In this document: one piece after another, positions 1 to 11,028 of the stretch
Position numbering within the stretch: the first letter of the stretch is position 1
How the letters are laid out: every line of letters begins with the position of its first letter
DNA from: Geosiphon pyriformis
Taxonomy: Eukaryota > Glomeromycota > Glomeromycetes > Archaeosporales > Geosiphonaceae
Length of the DNA: 64,000 bases
Reading direction: 5' to 3'
Assembly (NCBI GenBank): GCA_016748015.1
Contig: JAAOMT010000198.1
Span: 424,894 to 488,893, forward strand
Notes under the pieces: model-generated
What the model was told of the DNA's origin: nothing
Databases searched by the model: none
Seen by the model: the letters and a program-made list of their open reading frames with translations, nothing else
Program-made: the position numbers and the translations under genes

Positions 1-16
1 AGAACAATTTGAACAA

Positions 17-858
17 ATGAACATGGAAAACTTAGACCCACTTCAACATATGCAGCTCAAGATGTTACTCAACAACTTTAATGACATTTTTGCCAGCGAA
101 AATGAATTTAGCTGTACTGACATCATTCAGCATCAGATCAAGACTGGAGATGTGATGCCAATAAAACAACAAGCATACAGAGTACCACCAGCCAGCCATA
201 AAATCATTCATCAAAAAATCAATTGGATGCTTGACAATGGGCTAATTCAGCCATCAATAAGCCCATGGTCATCACCAGTGATACTAGTCCATAAGAAAAA
301 TGGGAAAATTTGCTTTTGTGTAGATTACAGAAAACTGAATAGAGTAACAAAAGGAGATAGCTACCCAACTCCAAAGATTCAAGAACTGTTTGATGCTTTT
401 GAAGAAAAGAAATGGTTCTCAACTTTGAATTTAGACAGCAGTTACTGGCAAGTAGCCATGAAACCGGAAGATAAAGAGAAAACAGCTTTTACAATATAAG
501 AAGGGAATTTCAAATTTGAAGTAATGCCATTTGGTTTAATGAATGCACCAGCCATCTTCCAATAACTAATGGAAATTGTTTACACCAGATTACTATAGAA
601 ATCAGTAGTTGTTTACTTAGATAACACAAATGTGTTTTCTAAGACATTCAACAATTATTTGTATCATTTCCAACAAGTATTTGAAAGACTAAGAAGAGCC
701 AGATTAAAATTAAATGCAACCAAGTGTTTCTTTAAAAAAACTGAATTCAAGTTTTTAGGACAGGTTGTAAGCAAAGACAGTATCAAAATAGATCCAGACA
801 AGATCGAAGTAGTCAAGAACTTTCCAGTACCAACCAACTTGACAGAACTATTACTGTT
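17..858 (+). pseudogene. G1 reverse transcriptase (broken)
   Basis: The polymerase copies element RNA into cDNA. The start carries the pre-RT segment (LQHMQLKMLL, FASENEF), then the fingers (SPWSSPVILVHKKNGK, CVDYRKLNRV), LNLDSSYWQV, MPFGLMNAPA and the catalytic box. The box reads YLDN instead of YLDD (Asn codon 623-625), so one metal-binding Asp is gone. In-frame stops lie at 497-499 (Gln expected), 563-565 (Gln: FQ*LMEIVY) and 596-598 (Trp expected from G8). Near 858 about 30 bases coding for LFLGFASYYRH are missing, which shifts the frame into the RNase H part. Non-functional. Confidence 0.9.
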
Positions 859-1410
859 TTATCAAAGATTTTTCTAAACTGGCCCAGCCATTATACCAGC
901 TCCAATCAAAAAACATTAAGTATGAATAAACAGAAAACCAGCAAAAAGTTTTCAACATATTAAGAAGAAAACTTATTTAAGCTCTAGTGTTGATGTATCC
1001 AAATTACAGCAAATCATTCATTATCACCACCAATACATCAGACCAAGCATTAGAAGCAGTACTATTGTAAAAAAAACCAGATAGAAAAGAACATCCAGTA
1101 GTATATGCCAGCCGAAGTTTGAGTCCAGCTGAAAAAAACTATGGAACACCAGCATTAGAACATTTAGCAATCTATTAGGCAGTCATAAAATAAAAAGAAT
1201 ACTTAAGCCAGAAGTTTGACATATACACTGATCATAAAAAATTGACTTTAATCCAGAAGCAAAAATTTGGAGATAATCATTACACTCAATGGAAAATAGA
1301 GCTTTCACTATTTAAATATATCATACACTACAAAAAAAGAAAAAAAAAACAGAAATGCCAATGGTTTATCATAAATAAGACAAATCTAAGAACACTTCAA
1401 CCCAAAAATA
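859..1410 (+). pseudogene. G1 RNase H and tether (broken)
   Basis: Continues the RT in another frame: FIKDFSKLAQPL, a stretch to KSFIITTNTSDQALEAVL, ASRSLSPAEKNYGT, ALEHLAIY and IYTDHKKLT. RNase H removes the RNA strand during reverse transcription. The Asp of the first block (TTDAS in G8) is Asn here, the Glu of EHLAIY is kept and the Asp of YTDHK is kept. Stops replace Trp and Gln at several places (KYE*, LI*ALV, IY*AVIK*KEYL). Some 100 codons after the domain lead into the integrase. Confidence 0.85.
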
Positions 1411-1419
1411 TAACAAAAA

Positions 1420-2765
1420 ATGAATAAACAAAAATATCAACAACTTCAACATTTTATAAATACCCAATGGTTTAAGAAAAAATTATCTCAAAAGGAACAA
1501 AACCATATTAAACAACAGTCCAAATATTTTATCACTTACCAAAATATACTTTATCAAAAAAACAAAAAGAATCCAAATCAACCAACCAGAATAATCACAA
1601 AACCAGAGAAAGAAACAATATTATTTAACATGTACTCTGATCCAATAGCAGGATATTTTCACAAAAAAGCAACCATGGAAAGAACCAAAAATAGATACTA
1701 TTGGCCATCCATGTACTCAGATATCATCCAATACATGCAAAATTGTGATGCTTGTCAGAAAAAAGGAGAAACAAGACCTAGCAAGCCATTAAGACCAATC
1801 AAAGTAGGACAACCATTTGAGCATATTGGAATTGACTTAGTTGAACCATTAACAATAATTAGCAGAAAGAACAGGATTATCTTACTAAATGGCCAGAAGC
1901 AAAAGCAATTCAAAGAGCAGATGCAGAATCTGTTGCCAAATTTGTTTATCAAAATCTGATTTGTCAACACGGATGTTCAAAAAAATTATTATCCAACCAA
2001 GGAACTCACTTTGTGAATAGAACATTAACAGAACTGAGTCAAAGATTCAGAATAAAAAGACTATTATCATTACTATATTACCCACAAACCAATGAATTAG
2101 TTGAAAAATTCAATAAAACATTGTGCAAAATTATAGCCAAGATCAGCCAAGAAAACCAGAACAAATGGGACTTATTCATACCATCAGTATTATTTGCTTA
2201 TCGGATGATAAAGCAAGATACTACACAAGCAACACCATTTGAATTAGTATACAGTAGAACAGCAACACTACCAGTTAAGATAGAAGTCAATACATATCCA
2301 ATGGAACCAATAATAAAAGACAATTTCTAAAAAACATTGCTGAAAAGAACATATAACATAATGGAAATGCTAGAAAACAAATGGCAAAAAACAGCTGATA
2401 ATATTCAAAAATCACAAAAAAAACAAAAAGAAAGACATAATAACCAACTACTAGATAAACCAGTCGAATTCAGAATTGGAAACAAAGTACTGTTATATTA
2501 TACCAAAGTAGAAAAACAGTGGAATAGAAAGTTTGATCCAAAATGGGACAGACCATTTCACATACACAAAATTTTAGGAAACAGATCTTACAAGTTACGA
2601 TTAAAAAACAGAATTCTAAAAAAGACAGCACATAGAAATCATTTAAAAATTTATCAAACACAAGGATTAACATCAGTGAAACCACAACTAAAAGCACAAA
2701 TTCCATTAATCAGACTAGAAAATATACCACAAAATATGGAACCAATGATAATCATCAAGACATAG
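1420..2765 (+). pseudogene. G1 integrase (broken)
   Basis: Joins element cDNA to target DNA. The N-terminal HHCC finger is visible (HKKATMERTKNRYYWP then NCDACQKKGE). The DDE core follows: GIDLVEP supplies the first Asp; the second site reads LLSNQGTHFVN with Asn at 1995-1997 where G8 has Asp; NELVEKFNKTL supplies the Glu. Near 1875 about 20 bases are missing before YLTKWPEAKAIQ, so the core is split over two frames. A stop at 2328-2330 (Gln position) separates the C-terminal part, which carries the GPY/F-like KFDPKWDRPFHIHKILGNRSYKL. Ends with a TAG after IIIKT, as in G7. Confidence 0.9.
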
Positions 2766-2845
2766 TTATACACATGTCGAAATCCAGATATTATGTGCAT
2801 ATAAGCCTCAAGACCACAAAAAAAGGAATAATAGAAATTTCAAAC

Positions 2846-3616
2846 ATGAACTTTTCAGACAAAATTTTAAAATTATCTAAACAATTATTTAACAAAATTC
2901 AAAAATCTATATCTCAAATAGAAATTATAATCGATAAAAAAGAGATAAGATATAGAGATAAGGGGAAAAAAAGGATGGGTGAGAGTTCAACTAGAACTAA
3001 TTGTTCCTATTCTTACACTCCATCTAGGAAGAAAATTTTACAAAAAAGAATTAAATATACTTTTTGGGCAGGACATGGAGAAAAAGGAGGGGAGGAAAAA
3101 GAAGAAATGAAAAAATTAGATAGAAGACAAAAACAATTATATACAACATACTTGGTTTTTGAGCTAAAAAAAATTAAAAAATCTTTAGCTTATGAGACCA
3201 AACTCTCTGAAACAGGGGAGTAGACACCAGAGAATGCCCAGGAGTAAAAAGAAAAACTCCTTTCAATATATTGGTTTTACAAAATCAGAGAACAACTAGA
3301 CTTAGAAAACCCATATGGAGACTATAACCAGAAAACTTTCAACAAAAAAGCAATGTGACAAGTAGAAAAATTCATAGGAAGGAACAACCTGACACTATAC
3401 TACAAGACAGCATGTCAATTATACATCACTTTTTGACATTGTTCAAACATATTATTGGATAAATCTTTGAAAAAGATAACAGTCAACAACATAGGACAAA
3501 TGATCAATCAATAGTTTGAAGATCTACAAAAAGTCATAGTCGACATAACCATCAAACATTACACGAACAAAGTTCTATTAACAGACATAACTGATTTTGC
3601 AGGAGCTCAATATTAA
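2846..3616 (+). pseudogene. G1 ORF3, conserved frame in the env position (broken)
   Basis: A reading frame of 256 codons with no frameshift runs from ATG 2846 to TAA 3614-3616, starting 80 bases after the integrase stop; an in-frame ATG at 2774 is an alternative. It begins MNFSDKILKLSKQLF, has a basic middle part (EIRYRDKGKKRMGESS) and ends DFAGAQY just before the polypurine tract. No signal peptide or membrane segment is visible, so it is not an obvious envelope protein. TAG at 3221-3223 replaces a Trp kept in G7 (REWTPDN). Homologous frames lie at the same place in G4, G5, G7 and G8. Function unknown. Confidence 0.75.
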
Positions 3617-3631
3617 AAAAGAAGAAGATAA
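3617..3631 (+). promoter_or_regulatory. G1 polypurine tract
   Basis: The purine run between the ORF3 stop and the 3' LTR (AAAAAGAAGAAGATAA) is the expected plus-strand primer site. G7 (AAAAAGAGAGGAATAA) and, on the minus strand, G8 (AAAAGGAGGAAATAA) have the same arrangement. Confidence 0.75.
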
Positions 3632-4564
3632 TATTACTTGAAGAAAGAAAGTCTATTAAAGAAAAAAAAAATATGACCTAAAGAAAAATATAATGAAACA
3701 TAAAGGGACACAAAATAGCACACAATAATGTTGGATAATACATTATAATGTTGGATAATGTATTATAACATAGGATAATGCATTATAACATAGGATAACA
3801 TGTTATAACACGAGATAACATAAAATAATGTCAGATAATGTTAGATAATGTATTATAACATAGAATAATTAGTTATAACATAAAAAAAACGAAGTAATAG
3901 CTAACAAAAATATATGATCCAAAGCAATCCTGTAAAACTAGAAAATACATATATATAGTAGTAGCATTAGAAGCAGAAAAAAGGAGACAGAGACAGAAAT
4001 TCTTTAGTTACTATTCTCTAGTTAAAAATCATAGCATTCCAAAATATTAATAAATATACTTATTCAGCATCTTAAATCCAGTTGTTCACTATTAATCCTA
4101 AATGATAATAATAATTAAGACTTAAAACATGTGGAAACAATAGCTCTTAATCATGGCTATTAACAGAATACTAACTTACATTGCCTTGACTTATTGTCTT
4201 TATTTTTCTTTATCTTTTTTATTTTGTCCTTATTTTGTTGAGTATACTAATTGATTAAAGATTAAGTGCTAAGTATTGACATCAAAGATTGCCTAGTAAA
4301 AGACTCCTACGAGTGGGTAGAATGTGTAAGAATTATGGATTGCTTATCAGAGGATTACTGACCACTATGCTGAGAAAAAAATTGACAGAATTGCAATTAT
4401 GGGAAGCTACAAATAAAATAACACAGAAATCTCTGTTCATTATACAAAGAACTCCAATCAAAACCTTCAGATCAAAACACCTTCAAACATTATGAATGTT
4501 ATCCATTGAGCACCAAGTTATGAGTTTGTATTTGTTTTGAAACCCCAAATAATCACCTGTAACA
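3632..4564 (+). repeat. G1 3' LTR (933 bp)
   Basis: Starts TATTACTTG directly after the polypurine tract (TGTTA with G-to-A at base 2 is the likely original) and ends CCTGTAACA. It matches, in reverse complement, the split LTR of G6 (60712-61080 plus 50026-50570) and, more eroded, the LTR of G4. It holds a tandem U3 repeat, a TATA box near 3949 and AATAAATA near 4050. The next bases CTAG are the probable target duplication. Confidence 0.85.
3715..3960 (+). promoter_or_regulatory. U3 tandem GATAA repeats and TATA box of G1
   Basis: A block of about ten degenerate units of the type GGATAATG(C/T)(A/G)TTATAACATA lies some 60-230 bases upstream of CATATATATAGTAG. Several units contain AGATAA or CGAGATAA, which fit the WGATAR consensus of GATA factors. 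The same block occurs in the LTRs of G6 and G7. Repeats placed upstream of a TATA box suggest an enhancer; binding by a GATA factor is inference. Confidence 0.55.
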
Positions 4565-5247
4565 CTAGTCATTACAATGCTACCAGTAAGCTTTTGGTAA
4601 TTGGGAACACTCTGATTCACTGAGTACCCACTGATGCTAAAGAATGCTATTTTTGTTATCAGATAGGACACTTGGTTTCAAATTATCCTACTTTATTTAA
4701 GAAAAAAGAGTGAAATACCAAAAAAGTTACCAATAATATATGATTGGCCAAATTGTATGTTAGAAAGAATATACTGGAAGAATCCATCAAGGCATTTGGG
4801 GGAAGATCATATGCTGAAATAGCAGCACTAAACCCATCTAATAATAGGAACAATGCAAAACCAAGTGGGTACCAAAAAGCAGGCTTACAAGCAAACAACA
4901 AAGAAAAGCAACAAAAAAGAGGAACAGAACAGTCATAAAAGTCCGAAATTGATGAACTGAGACAACAAATGAATAAGATGGCTAAACTGCTAAATGCTGT
5001 GGCTTCTAAATTTGGAGTAATAGTGAAAAAAAAAATAGAAGACAAAATGATGATTAACCCACCAAGTCACATATCAGAAAAAAAGAAAGGAGGAGGTAAT
5101 GGAAAAGCAAAACAGGATATGTTTTCCAGACATAACTTAGAGAAGAAAAAAGAAGCATACAACCCAGAAAGAGAAATCAATAAAATCAAAAAGGCCCTGG
5201 AACTTATTATAATACTGTTAAAACAGGTGGAGAAACAGAGTAACTAG
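4565..5247 (+). pseudogene. L1 ORF1, 3' half with CCHC knuckle (broken)
   Basis: Nucleic-acid-binding ORF1 of a LINE. In frame after the Gypsy insertion: SHYNATSK, LVIGNTLIH*VPTDAKE (Trp-to-stop), then KECYFCYQIGHLVSNYP, a CX2CX4HX4C knuckle whose last Cys has become Tyr. After a frame change a Lys-rich tail (SYAEIAALNPSNN, IDELRQQMNKMAKLLNAVASKFG) resembles the coiled-coil C-terminus of such proteins. It stops with TAG at 5245-5247, 43 bases before the ORF2 start. The N-terminal half is represented by L6. Confidence 0.75.
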
Positions 5248-5290
5248 AATGATACTACAGCTGGGGAATCTAAATCTATGAAAACAGATG

Positions 5291-6170
5291 ATGTATAGTA
5301 CATTCAACTTCAAATTAGAACAGAACATTGCTAATAATAATACTTGGAAAATAGAAACTATTAATGTTAAAGGACTTAACAATTCTGGCAAAGCTGAAGA
5401 GATACTACAATAGATTAAGGATGAACAGTTTGATTTTATGGTCATTACAGAAACTAAACTGACCCCAATCAAAGAAAAAGGGGTGTTTTTTGGTACTGAG
5501 GAATATCACGTCTTTTGGGAGTCAAACATTAAGAAACAAATGGGAACTGAAGTAAGCATACTGGTTAGGAAATGTTGAACTCACCATGTGGAGGTAATCA
5601 GGAGTTATTAGGGGAAATTATTGCATCTGGTATTGAGATTTAGAGGTAAAATAAATGTACACATAGTTGGATTGTATATGTCTGCATCAAAATCACCTAC
5701 TGAAAAGGCAGTTGCAAAAGAGATCAGAAAGTTTTTAGCAGACATTGTGCAAAACAAAAAAATTGTCATAGTGGCAGGCGATTTGAATGAAGATCTGGCA
5801 GCTAAATCATTTGAAGAAACAATTGCCACAAACAAAGAAAAAAAATGTCCTACTGCAACATTACTGCAACAGATGAATCTAGTGGATATACATGGAATAT
5901 ATGCAGTAAACAATCCGGATAATACATGGTCAGCAAATGGAGTACAAAGAAGATTGGATTATGTGTTTACTGATGTTATTACAGCCTTACTGGTTACAAA
6001 TATAGGGGTGATTAATGTTAATAAATCATTTAGCACTGATTACAAAGCAGTAGTAACAATCATCCGATCTAATAGAATATTGGCAGACACTAAAAAATCT
6101 AAATCTGGAAAAAAGAAGTGTAGCACAACTATAATTGATGTTAAAAAGGCATCTGGAATCCAATAAGAGA
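5291..6170 (+). pseudogene. L1 ORF2: APE-type endonuclease domain (broken)
   Basis: The endonuclease nicks target DNA for target-primed reverse transcription. ATG 5291 gives MYSTFNFKLEQN and then the APE blocks: INVKGLNN, VITETKL (metal-binding Glu), VGLYMSAS, VAGDLNED (GDxN), RRLDYVFTD and FSTDYKAV. The last block is SDHKAV in intact relatives; the catalytic His is Tyr here (C-to-T). Stops at about 5413 (Gln) and 5577 interrupt the frame. ORF2 proper continues over 6170-6790 with many stops towards the RT. Confidence 0.85.
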
Positions 6171-6789
6171 TCTATGCTAGAGAAACTAATTGACTAACAG
6201 ATGAAGCACAAAGAAAATTGATAGATAACAGCAATAACAATCTAAACCAGATGTGGTTTACAATCAAGGAGATTGTGTTACAAGCTGCTAAGTGCCTACC
6301 AAAAAGGAAAGTAGGAGCCCAATCTGCACACACAAAGAAAGAATGCATGGATCACAAGCTTGTTAAGATTGTCGCTGATATAATTAACAAATAAGAATAA
6401 ACAATGCAGATATGCATGATAACAATGTTATGCAGCTATTGGCCAAATGAAAACAATTAAAATCTGAAACAGTTACCATATATCTAATAACTCTTCCAAA
6501 AGATAAGCTTATTGTTGAATTACTAAGCATTAAAAAAAAATACAGATCTACACTGTGTGCTAGAATCAGGCTACAACAACAAAAACAGATAGTAAAACAA
6601 TATCATCAAAAGACAACAGAACTTTGAGCTAAACAAAAAAGCAATGATTAAAAGCATTCTGAACAGGAAAAGACAAAGAATAGTATTGGACCATGTTATA
6701 AAAGAAGGTGAATTTTATGATGATCCTGATAAAATCAAAAAGCTAATAAACAAAAAAGCTCAAGAGTGAACTAGAACAAAAATTCTTAA

Positions 6790-7960
6790 ACCTGAACTAT
6801 AGAAAAATTGGAAACATAGGTTTAGGCCAATTAAGAGCATCTCATATTATGTCTTTGATAGTGTGATGGCTGAAATAACAATTAAAGAATTTGACCATAC
6901 ATTAAACCACACACCCCATAACAAAGCTCTTGGCCTATTAGGCATACAAGCTGAACTTTGAAGGAAGTTTGGGCCTAACACCAAGTCTAAATTGAGAACA
7001 TTGCTTAATACTTGTATAAAGACAACAAACATGCCTAAAGAGTGGAGAATAGCACAAATCATACTGATTCCAAAGCCAAAAGAATGGGATGGCAATATTG
7101 ACATTACCAGACTGATCACACTTATTGAAAACACTAGAAAAATTTTAACAAAGATTTTAACTGCAAGAATATCAAAAGCATGTGAGCTTTACAATGTTCT
7201 AAAAGGTTATAACACCTCAGTTCTAAAGAATACATCTACAGCAGTCCCAATTCATGTGATTAATGTTGTTGCTAAGCATGCAAGAAAATTTGATAATAAG
7301 GCTTGGTTCACATTTCAGGACATGAAAAAAGCATATGACTCAGTAAGATAGAAACCCATAAAAGCTGCACTAAAAAGAATCAAGATAAACAATAGGTTTA
7401 CTGAACTATTTGGCTTAATGCACAACAATAGAAACAATAAAATTATAACTGAATTTGGGTTAAGTAACAAATATTAAGTACAAAATGAACTAGATCAAAG
7501 GGAAACAAGTTCATCTATCATGTAGAGAATTTTCTATGACCCCTTACTGTGTGAAATAAAACAAGCAAATTACAACCAGAGATACCAATTAACAGCTGAA
7601 TGGAAAAAGTGAGACAATCAAGCAGACACACAATCCCTAATAGCATCAGTAAACCACTTTGTCTTTGTTGATGACACAGTGTAGATAGCTAACTCAAGAC
7701 AAGGAATGCAAAGTATTCTGAACACAGCCAGCTCCTTTTTTAGAATCATAGATATTGAAATTAACTTAGATAAAACTAAAACAATGGTAATCAGACTTTC
7801 CAAGAAGAAATCAGTGTTAGTTGAGCCACTAAAATTTGGTCCAAACAAACAAACCTTAAGATTGCTGGACCCATCTATATGCACTCAATATTTGGGAGTA
7901 TAGATTTGAGCAAATAGAAAAAATGAAACTGTGTTGAATATAATAAGATCTGACATTAAA
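6790..7960 (+). pseudogene. L1 ORF2: reverse transcriptase (broken)
   Basis: Non-LTR RT. Visible in order: RPIKSISYYVFDSVM, HNKALGLLGIQAEL (normally KAPGLSGI), EWRIAQIILIPKPKEWDG, RLITLIENTRKILTKIL, FQDMKKAYDSVR, the palm block NELDQRETSSSIM*RIFYDPLL and the catalytic box VFVDDTV. The box is FVDD, not the usual FADD or YADD. Stops after DSVR, in IM*RIF and in DTV*IANS all sit where Trp is expected (TGG to TAG). L4 has the same domain order with fewer breaks. Confidence 0.87.
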
Positions 7961-8229
7961 GCAATATATGGGGTTATTAAGAAAAAACACATCACTGAGA
8001 AACAGACAATTTACATTTTCAACAGTGTATTAAGTCAGCAATAGAATTTAGATCTTAATTAACTCATATACCAAATAGTTGGGCCAAAAAATAGAACTCA
8101 AAGATCTCAGCCACTGTAAAGAAGAAAGCAAACCTCTCAGTAGATTTTCCAGCCAGTGTCATACATCACACATCTTTGTACAACTTATTCAAAATTGATG
8201 ACATATAGGCAAAAGACAAGATCACAGAT

Positions 8230-9402
8230 TTGTTGATTAGATTAAACAGTAATGATATTGCTGGAATGACTACAAAAATCAGACTAGCCAACTTGCAGAC
8301 ACAGAGATGGTCAGCTCATAGTATACTTGAATATCTCATTAATGAACAATCTAAGCCAGGAGTTAATTTAATAGTGAACATTATACAGATAATAGATGAA
8401 AGAGACATTTCATTTAAAAGCTTTAATATCACATATGGGATGCCTAATTCCTCAAGACCACATGCACATCTAATTGAGATAATTATAGCTCCAGGTGTAG
8501 TCTACTCTAAAGTTAGAAGTTTACTGAGAAAAGAAAACATTTTGTATTTACATCAGGTTTAAAACAAAGACAGATTATTAATAACATGAATGGACTTCAT
8601 AAGGAAGTACAGACAAAGTGACAGTGGTAAAATTCCCAAATGGTTTAAGATTTTAGAGTCCACAATCATTATGGATAAGCACAGGAACATTAATATAGCC
8701 CAATGTGAAACAGTAAAGATGTACAAAATAGATTACCAGATATCAAATAATCTAGATACAATACAAAGGGACTCTATTTATATCCAAATTCCTAATGCTT
8801 TATTACTACAATAGAGGAATGTGCAAGATAAGTTAAAGCTCAGAAAGGAAATAGAAATATCAACAGATGAATTACTGGTAAAAGCTGGTTCTGAGGATGC
8901 TAGGAGAGCAGCCACTTTTGTTATACATAGAATAGAGGCCAACTTTGGTATAACAGTTAATGGAACATTATTATCAACAAAAACTAAAGCAAAAACTGTA
9001 TTATTGGCTTTAGAAGCAGTGCCTTACAAATGCAAATTGATATTGAACACAGATAGTTAGGCAGTAGTGTCAACAGCTCAAAAATGGTTGTCCAAAGATT
9101 CTTCTTTGTCTATCAGAAATCAGCTCAAAACTTCTAACTGGCACATATAGAATGCAATTAAAGCAGTAATAAGGGAAAAAAAAATTGATCTTTTTATAAA
9201 CAAAGTGACTGCACACACTAGTATATCTAAAAATAAGATGACTGACAAACTAGCCAAAAAAGCTACTACTTTTGACACAGTAGAGTGGGCTTACAATGCT
9301 GAAAACATTAATTACATCCCCTCTTGCAGAGGAGTTGAATTGGATCTGAATATCAGACATTTTCTGAGCCAACAGACTGATATTCAAGGAGCCTTGAATT
9401 AG
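8230..9402 (+). pseudogene. L1 ORF2: RT tail and RNase H (broken)
   Basis: The first part (LANLQTQRWSAHSILEYLI, IIDERDISFKSFNITYG, WFKILESTIIMDKHRN) is the connecting region also seen in L7. The RNase H domain begins at EISTDELLVKAG (first Asp), then TKTKAKTVLLALEA, where the catalytic Glu is Lys (GAA to AAA; L7 keeps Glu), NTDS*AVV and NKMTDKLAKKA. RNase H in a LINE ORF2 is typical of the I/Tad1/Jockey side of the non-LTR tree. Stops at 8559, 8812 and 9058 break the frame. Confidence 0.82.
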
Positions 9403-9587
9403 ATTGGCAATGACAAAATACAAGAAACAGTAGGGTTTTTAGACCAGAGAATAGACTGAAAGAGCACAACCAAAGTGTGGAACTGAGATGGTAAAATGTC
9501 ATCAGGCTTCACCTTAGCTGGTTCTTTAACAATACGTACATTTATTATGAAATCATTCCACAATATGTTGCCAACAGCAGAGATGCT

Positions 9588-9960
9588 ATACAACAGACAT
9601 TTTTTAGTGTATATGAACAATCTGTGCAAAATATGCCACACAGAAGTTGAAACCAATCAACACTTTTGAATATGCTCTTTAAATACTCAAAAGGGCAAGA
9701 CACTAATAAATGATATAAGAAATGAGTAGATGTGGTACTTATCAAAGACTATAAAAGGGAAACATAAAATCTTGAACCCTAGTGAGAGGGTTGTTCTGTT
9801 TAATGAATATATCAGGACAACGTCCAACATAGATTTGCTATGCAAAGGACTGATCAATGAGCAATTTGGAAAAATCAATGCTTTTGCTGACATTGATTAG
9901 AGGGCTAATGATAATATCTTAATTAAGATGTATAAATGGGCTGTAATTTAAGTAAGGAAT
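9588..9960 (+). pseudogene. L1 ORF2 C-terminus with Cys/His finger (broken)
   Basis: Reads FLVYMNNLCKICHTEVETNQHF*ICSLN: a CX2CX8HX3C finger with a stop where Trp is likely, then KGKTLINDIRNE and a tail ending near LIKMYKWAVI. L4 has an equivalent finger (CICCGKVEFSDHSFTC). Such a C-terminal finger is common in APE LINE ORF2 proteins and is thought to help template binding. The final 400 bases to 10353 look like 3' UTR. Confidence 0.7.
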
Positions 9961-10353
9961 AGACCATGAAGGGAACATTGTAGGTTACAAACTAAATGGG
10001 AAAAAATAATGGGTGTTGGTAACAGGTTTAAGAAAAACCCATCATAGGTGACCAGTATATGCCAATTGTCTAAAAATAGTGGTAACAGTAATGGTAACTC
10101 CAATATTAAAATGAGTGATGGATTTCAATGTTGTAATAAGATATTGACTAATGTTTTAAGTAGTAAAATTACTTTAAGTAATGGTGTAATACCCTTTAAG
10201 TTTTCTGGTTATACTAGTGTGTAGTTAAGCATAGCCACTTTGTGATTAGTCACATCTTGTAACTTAGATTATTGGGTGAGTTGGCTTTATGAAAAAGCTG
10301 TGCTTTTCGAGCATGACTAAACTAATAAAAGATCAACGTGGCTATATGTTAAC

Positions 10354-10384
10354 AAAAAAAAAAAAAAAAAAAATAGATGATATA
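10354..10384 (+). other. L1 poly(A) tail and target-site duplication
   Basis: Twenty A residues (10354-10373) follow the LINE 3' end TATATGTTAAC. The next bases TAGATGATATA (10374-10384) start the L2 fragment and occur again, on the minus strand, at 62766-62776 just upstream of the 5' end of L6. They fit an 11-bp duplication of target-primed insertion. Confidence 0.75.
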
Positions 10385-11028
10385 AGAAATAAGTAGATGC
10401 AGTACTTATTAATAGCTGTAGAAAGGAAACACAAAACCCTAGACTCTGATAAAAAAATTATTCTGTCTAATAAGTACATTATGTCAACATCCAACATAAA
10501 TCTGCTATGCAAAAAATTGATTGATAAGCAATTTGGAAGAATCAATGCTTTTGCTGACATCAATCAAAAAACTAATAATAGTATATTAATTAAGGTGTAT
10601 AAATAAGCAGTAACTTAAGTAAGGAATAGATTGTGAGAGGAACATTGCAAATTACAAACTGAGTGAGAAAAATCAATAAGTATTAATAACAGAGTTAAAA
10701 AAGCCTATTAAGTATGTTTAATATATATTAAATATCAAAAAGTAGTAGTAATAATATTAGCAAATTCAAAGTTAAGATAAGTAATAGATTTATGTGATGT
10801 AATAAGATACTGGCTGATGTTTTTTGTGGTAGAATTACTTTATGTAATAGTGTGATACCTTATAGAGTTTCTGGTTATACTAATATGTAATTAGGCATAA
10901 CTACTTAGTAATTAGCCATATCTTGTAATTTAGATTATTGGGTAAGTTGGTTTTATAAAAATGTTATGCTTTTTAAGTGTAACTAAACTAATAAAAGACC
11001 AGTGTGACTATACATTAACAAAAAAAAA
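10374..11028 (+). mobile_element. L2: 3' end of an older LINE with its own poly(A)
   Basis: Repeats the last part of L1: the ORF2 tail (DDIRNK, MSTSNINLLCKKLIDKQFGRINAFADINQ, ILIKVYK) and the 3' UTR, ending TACATTAAC plus nine A residues (11020-11028). Both copies end at the same base. It starts exactly at the L1 target duplication, so it is the downstream half of a LINE that L1 entered; L7 fits as the upstream half. It abuts an A-rich spot of the G2 integrase, its own target. Confidence 0.82.

Larger units (their letters stand above)
1..4564 (+). mobile_element. G1: Ty3/Gypsy retrotransposon, 3' portion (RT to 3' LTR)
   Basis: The window opens inside pol, just before the reverse transcriptase, and the element runs through RNase H, integrase and ORF3 to a 3' LTR ending in TAACA at 4564. 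The gag, protease and any dUTPase would lie left of the window. The RT-RH-IN order is that of Ty3/Gypsy. Sequence after the LTR is LINE ORF1 (L1), so G1 sits inside that LINE. The copy is dead: stops at Gln and Trp positions, two deletions that shift frame, and Asp-to-Asn changes in the RT and integrase active sites. Closest relatives in the window are G8 and G7. Confidence 0.9.
4565..10373 (+). mobile_element. L1: APE-type LINE, 3' part with poly(A) tail
   Basis: Starts within ORF1 where G1 interrupts it, then ORF1 end, ORF2 (endonuclease, RT, RNase H, C-terminal finger), a 3' UTR and a 20-base poly(A). The missing 5' part of the same LINE type appears as L6 on the opposite strand at 61081-62765, broken at the same base. 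After the poly(A) comes TAGATGATATA, which also flanks the 5' end of L6, so it is the target duplication. Many stops at Trp and Gln positions make the copy inactive. Confidence 0.88.

Noticed and set aside
2774-3616. ORF3 as an envelope gene that would make these elements errantivirus-like.
   Set aside because: The position fits, but there is no signal peptide, transmembrane segment, furin-type site or Cys pattern of a membrane protein in G1, G5, G7 or G8.
1-4000. Alternative genetic code with TAA/TAG read as Gln.
   Set aside because: Many stops do fall on Gln codons, but TAG and TGA also stand at Trp and Arg positions (596-598, 3221-3223, 29001-29003). No single reassignment fits, while C-to-T and G-to-A decay explains all of them.
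10354-10373. The A20 run as an assembly artefact.
   Set aside because: It follows the LINE 3' end exactly, and L2 ends at the same base with its own A run, so it is a poly(A) tail.
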